Positions 4,222 through 5,411 of a DNA stretch of 5,411 nt are shown piece by piece; the stretch's first letter is position 1, and every line of letters begins with the position of its first letter. Below the pieces are notes generated by a model. That model did not search any database and had not been told where the DNA came from. It saw only the letters and a list, made by a program, of their open reading frames with translations. The DNA is taken from positions 1 through 5,411 of the forward strand of contig CAMMCS010000136.1 of the NCBI GenBank assembly GCA_946494635.1, written 5' to 3'. This stretch comes from an uncultured Oscillibacter sp. (GTDB lineage: Bacteria > Bacillota > Clostridia > Oscillospirales > Oscillospiraceae). Position numbers and translations under genes: made by a program.

Positions 4222-5411
4222 TCACGCCTGCATGGCCTTGGCGGATTCCTCCAGCTTGGCGATGAGCTCCTGGTACTTGGCAGCCTTCTCCCGCTCGGCG
4301 TTTACCACCGCCTCGGGGGCCCGGGAGACGAACTTCTCGTTGGAGAGCTTCTGCTCCACGCTCCGCAGGCCGTTCTGGGCCTTCTCGATCTCCTTGCGGA
4401 TCCGCTCCAGCTCGGCGGCGATGTCCACCAGCTCCCGCAGGGGCAGGTAGGCCGTGGCGTTGTGGGTGACCGCGGTCACCATGCCACTGACATCCGCCGG
4501 GGCGGCGTCGGCAAACTTCACCTCGCTGGCATAGGCCAGGCGCTGGATGAAGTGGCTTCCCTGGGCGTAGACGTCCGGGGTGGCGGTGACGATCAGCACC
4601 TCCGCCTTCCTGGAGGGGGGCACGTTCATCTCCGCACGGCGGCCCCGGATGGCCTTGATGGTGTCCATCACTGCCTCCATGGCAGCCTCCTCCGCCGGGA
4701 AGTCCAACTCTTCCCGGTACTCCGGCCAGCGGGCGGTCATGATGAATTGCTCCTCGTGGGGCAGGGCCTGATAGATCTCCTCGGTGATGAAGGGCATGAA
4801 GGGGTGCAGCAGCTTCAGCAGCTCCGTCAGCACATAGCAGAGCACGTTCTGGGCCACCAGCTTGGCGCCCTCGTCCTCCCCCTGGAGGCGGGTCTTGGTC
4901 AGCTCGATATACCAGTCGCAGTAGGTGTCCCACAGGAAGTCATAGACCTTGGCGGAGGCCACGCCGATCTCGTAGGCGTCCAGGTTCTCCGTGACCTCCT
5001 TCACCAGGGTGTTCAGCTTGGAGAGGACCCACTTGTCCTCCGGCGCCAGGGCGTCCGCCGCAGGCAACTCACACTTGTCGATGGTGAGGTTCATCATCAC
5101 GAAGCGGCTGGCGTTCCAGATCTTGTTGGCGAAGTTCCGCATGGCCTCGCACTTCTCGGTGTAGAACCGGGTGTCGTTGCCCGGGGAGTTGCCGGTGATG
5201 AGGTTGAAGCGCAGGGCGTCGGCGCCGTACTTCTCCGCCATCTCCAGCGGGTCGATGCCGTTGCCCAGGGACTTGGACATCTTGCGGCCCTTGTCGTCCC
5301 GCACCAGGCCGTGGATCAGCACGGTGTGGAAGGGGATCTTGTGCATCTGCTCACAGCCGGAGAAGATCATCCGGGCCACCCAGAAGAAGATGATGTCGTA
5401 GCCGGTGACCA
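4222..5411 (-). CDS. valS: Valyl-tRNA synthetase, C-terminal part
   Basis: The gene enters from the right edge and 395 residues are visible, ending at TGA 4224-4222; bacterial ValRS is about 880 residues, so the N-terminal half, including the HIGH motif and editing domain, lies outside. The enzyme charges tRNA-Val with valine in the cytoplasm. The visible part begins VTGYDIIFFWVARMIFSG, the end of the catalytic Rossmann fold. KMSKS follows at 5283-5269 within DDKGRKMSKSLGNGIDPLEM. The anticodon-binding helical domain comes next (NKIWNASRFVMMNL, YDFLWDTYCDWYIELTK, LHPFMPFITEEIYQ). The last 65 or so residues (ELERIRKEIEKAQNGLRS onward) form the C-terminal coiled-coil arm typical of ValRS. No frameshift or missing motif is seen in this part. 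In this orientation it is upstream of the VOC gene but separated from it by a terminator. Confidence 0.97.
   Translation of the reverse strand, partial: VTGYDIIFFWVARMIFSGCEQMHKIPFHTVLIHGLVRDDKGRKMSKSLGNGIDPLEMAEKYGADALRFNLITGNSPGNDTRFYTEKCEAMRNFANKIWNASRFVMMNLTIDKCELPAADALAPEDKWVLSKLNTLVKEVTENLDAYEIGVASAKVYDFLWDTYCDWYIELTKTRLQGEDEGAKLVAQNVLCYVLTELLKLLHPFMPFITEEIYQALPHEEQFIMTARWPEYREELDFPAEEAAMEAVMDTIKAIRGRRAEMNVPPSRKAEVLIVTATPDVYAQGSHFIQRLAYASEVKFADAAPADVSGMVTAVTHNATAYLPLRELVDIAAELERIRKEIEKAQNGLRSVEQKLSNEKFVSRAPEAVVNAEREKAAKYQELIAKLEESAKAMQA

Noticed and set aside
3902..4933. Minus-strand open frame of 343 codons in another frame of valS and the VOC gene
   Set aside because: It is Gly/Ala/Arg-rich, runs through a terminator and overlaps two well-supported genes.
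1..5411. CRISPR array, tRNA, rRNA, insertion sequence or phage genes
   Set aside because: No regularly spaced repeats, no cloverleaf-like or rRNA-like stretch, and no transposase, integrase or phage motif were seen on either strand.

Overview
The window is GC-rich DNA packed with genes in the style of the endospore-forming Firmicutes. It holds a complete spoIIA sporulation operon encoding SpoIIAA, SpoIIAB and sigma-F. High GC content together with clostridial-type small proteins (a compact iron-sulfur flavoprotein, a TudS/DUF523-like desulfidase, a VOC protein with a helical tail) points to a gut clostridium of the Oscillospiraceae type (Flavonifractor, Lawsonibacter or Oscillibacter-like). 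The genus is an inference; no marker here fixes it.

Layout from left to right. At 1-371 (+) is the 3' end of a DUF4130/TIGR03915-type 'probable DNA metabolism' gene. It runs 113 bp head-on into the 3' end of sigF. At 259-1733 (-) is the operon spoIIAA - spoIIAB - sigF, transcribed leftward. AA and AB are separated by 18 nt, and AB and sigF overlap by the 4-nt ATGA. The three proteins form the forespore partner-switching module: SpoIIAB holds sigma-F, dephosphorylated SpoIIAA releases it, and SpoIIAB inactivates SpoIIAA by phosphorylating the Ser of its DSSG motif. At 1734-1924 is a 191-bp divergent intergenic region with candidate promoters for spoIIA and for the flavoprotein gene, a Spo0A-box-like site and a perfect inverted repeat. 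At 1925-2551 (+) is the iron-sulfur flavoprotein. At 2552-2610 is a strong hairpin terminator shared by convergent genes.

At 2611-4119 (-) is a compact three-gene unit transcribed leftward: a VOC/glyoxalase-fold protein, a TudS-related putative desulfidase, and a GNAT acetyltransferase. At 4120-4221 is a short intergenic stretch filled largely by the valS terminator. At 4222-5411 (-) is the C-terminal part of valyl-tRNA synthetase, which continues past the right edge.

Most of the window is conventional. The parts worth a second look are the antisense-encoded Pro/Gly/Ala tail of the first gene, a spoIIA promoter that resembles the long-spacer Spo0A-activated sigma-A promoters more than a sigma-H promoter, and the little-studied VOC-TudS-GNAT unit. 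I saw no CRISPR array, tRNA, rRNA, insertion sequence or phage gene.
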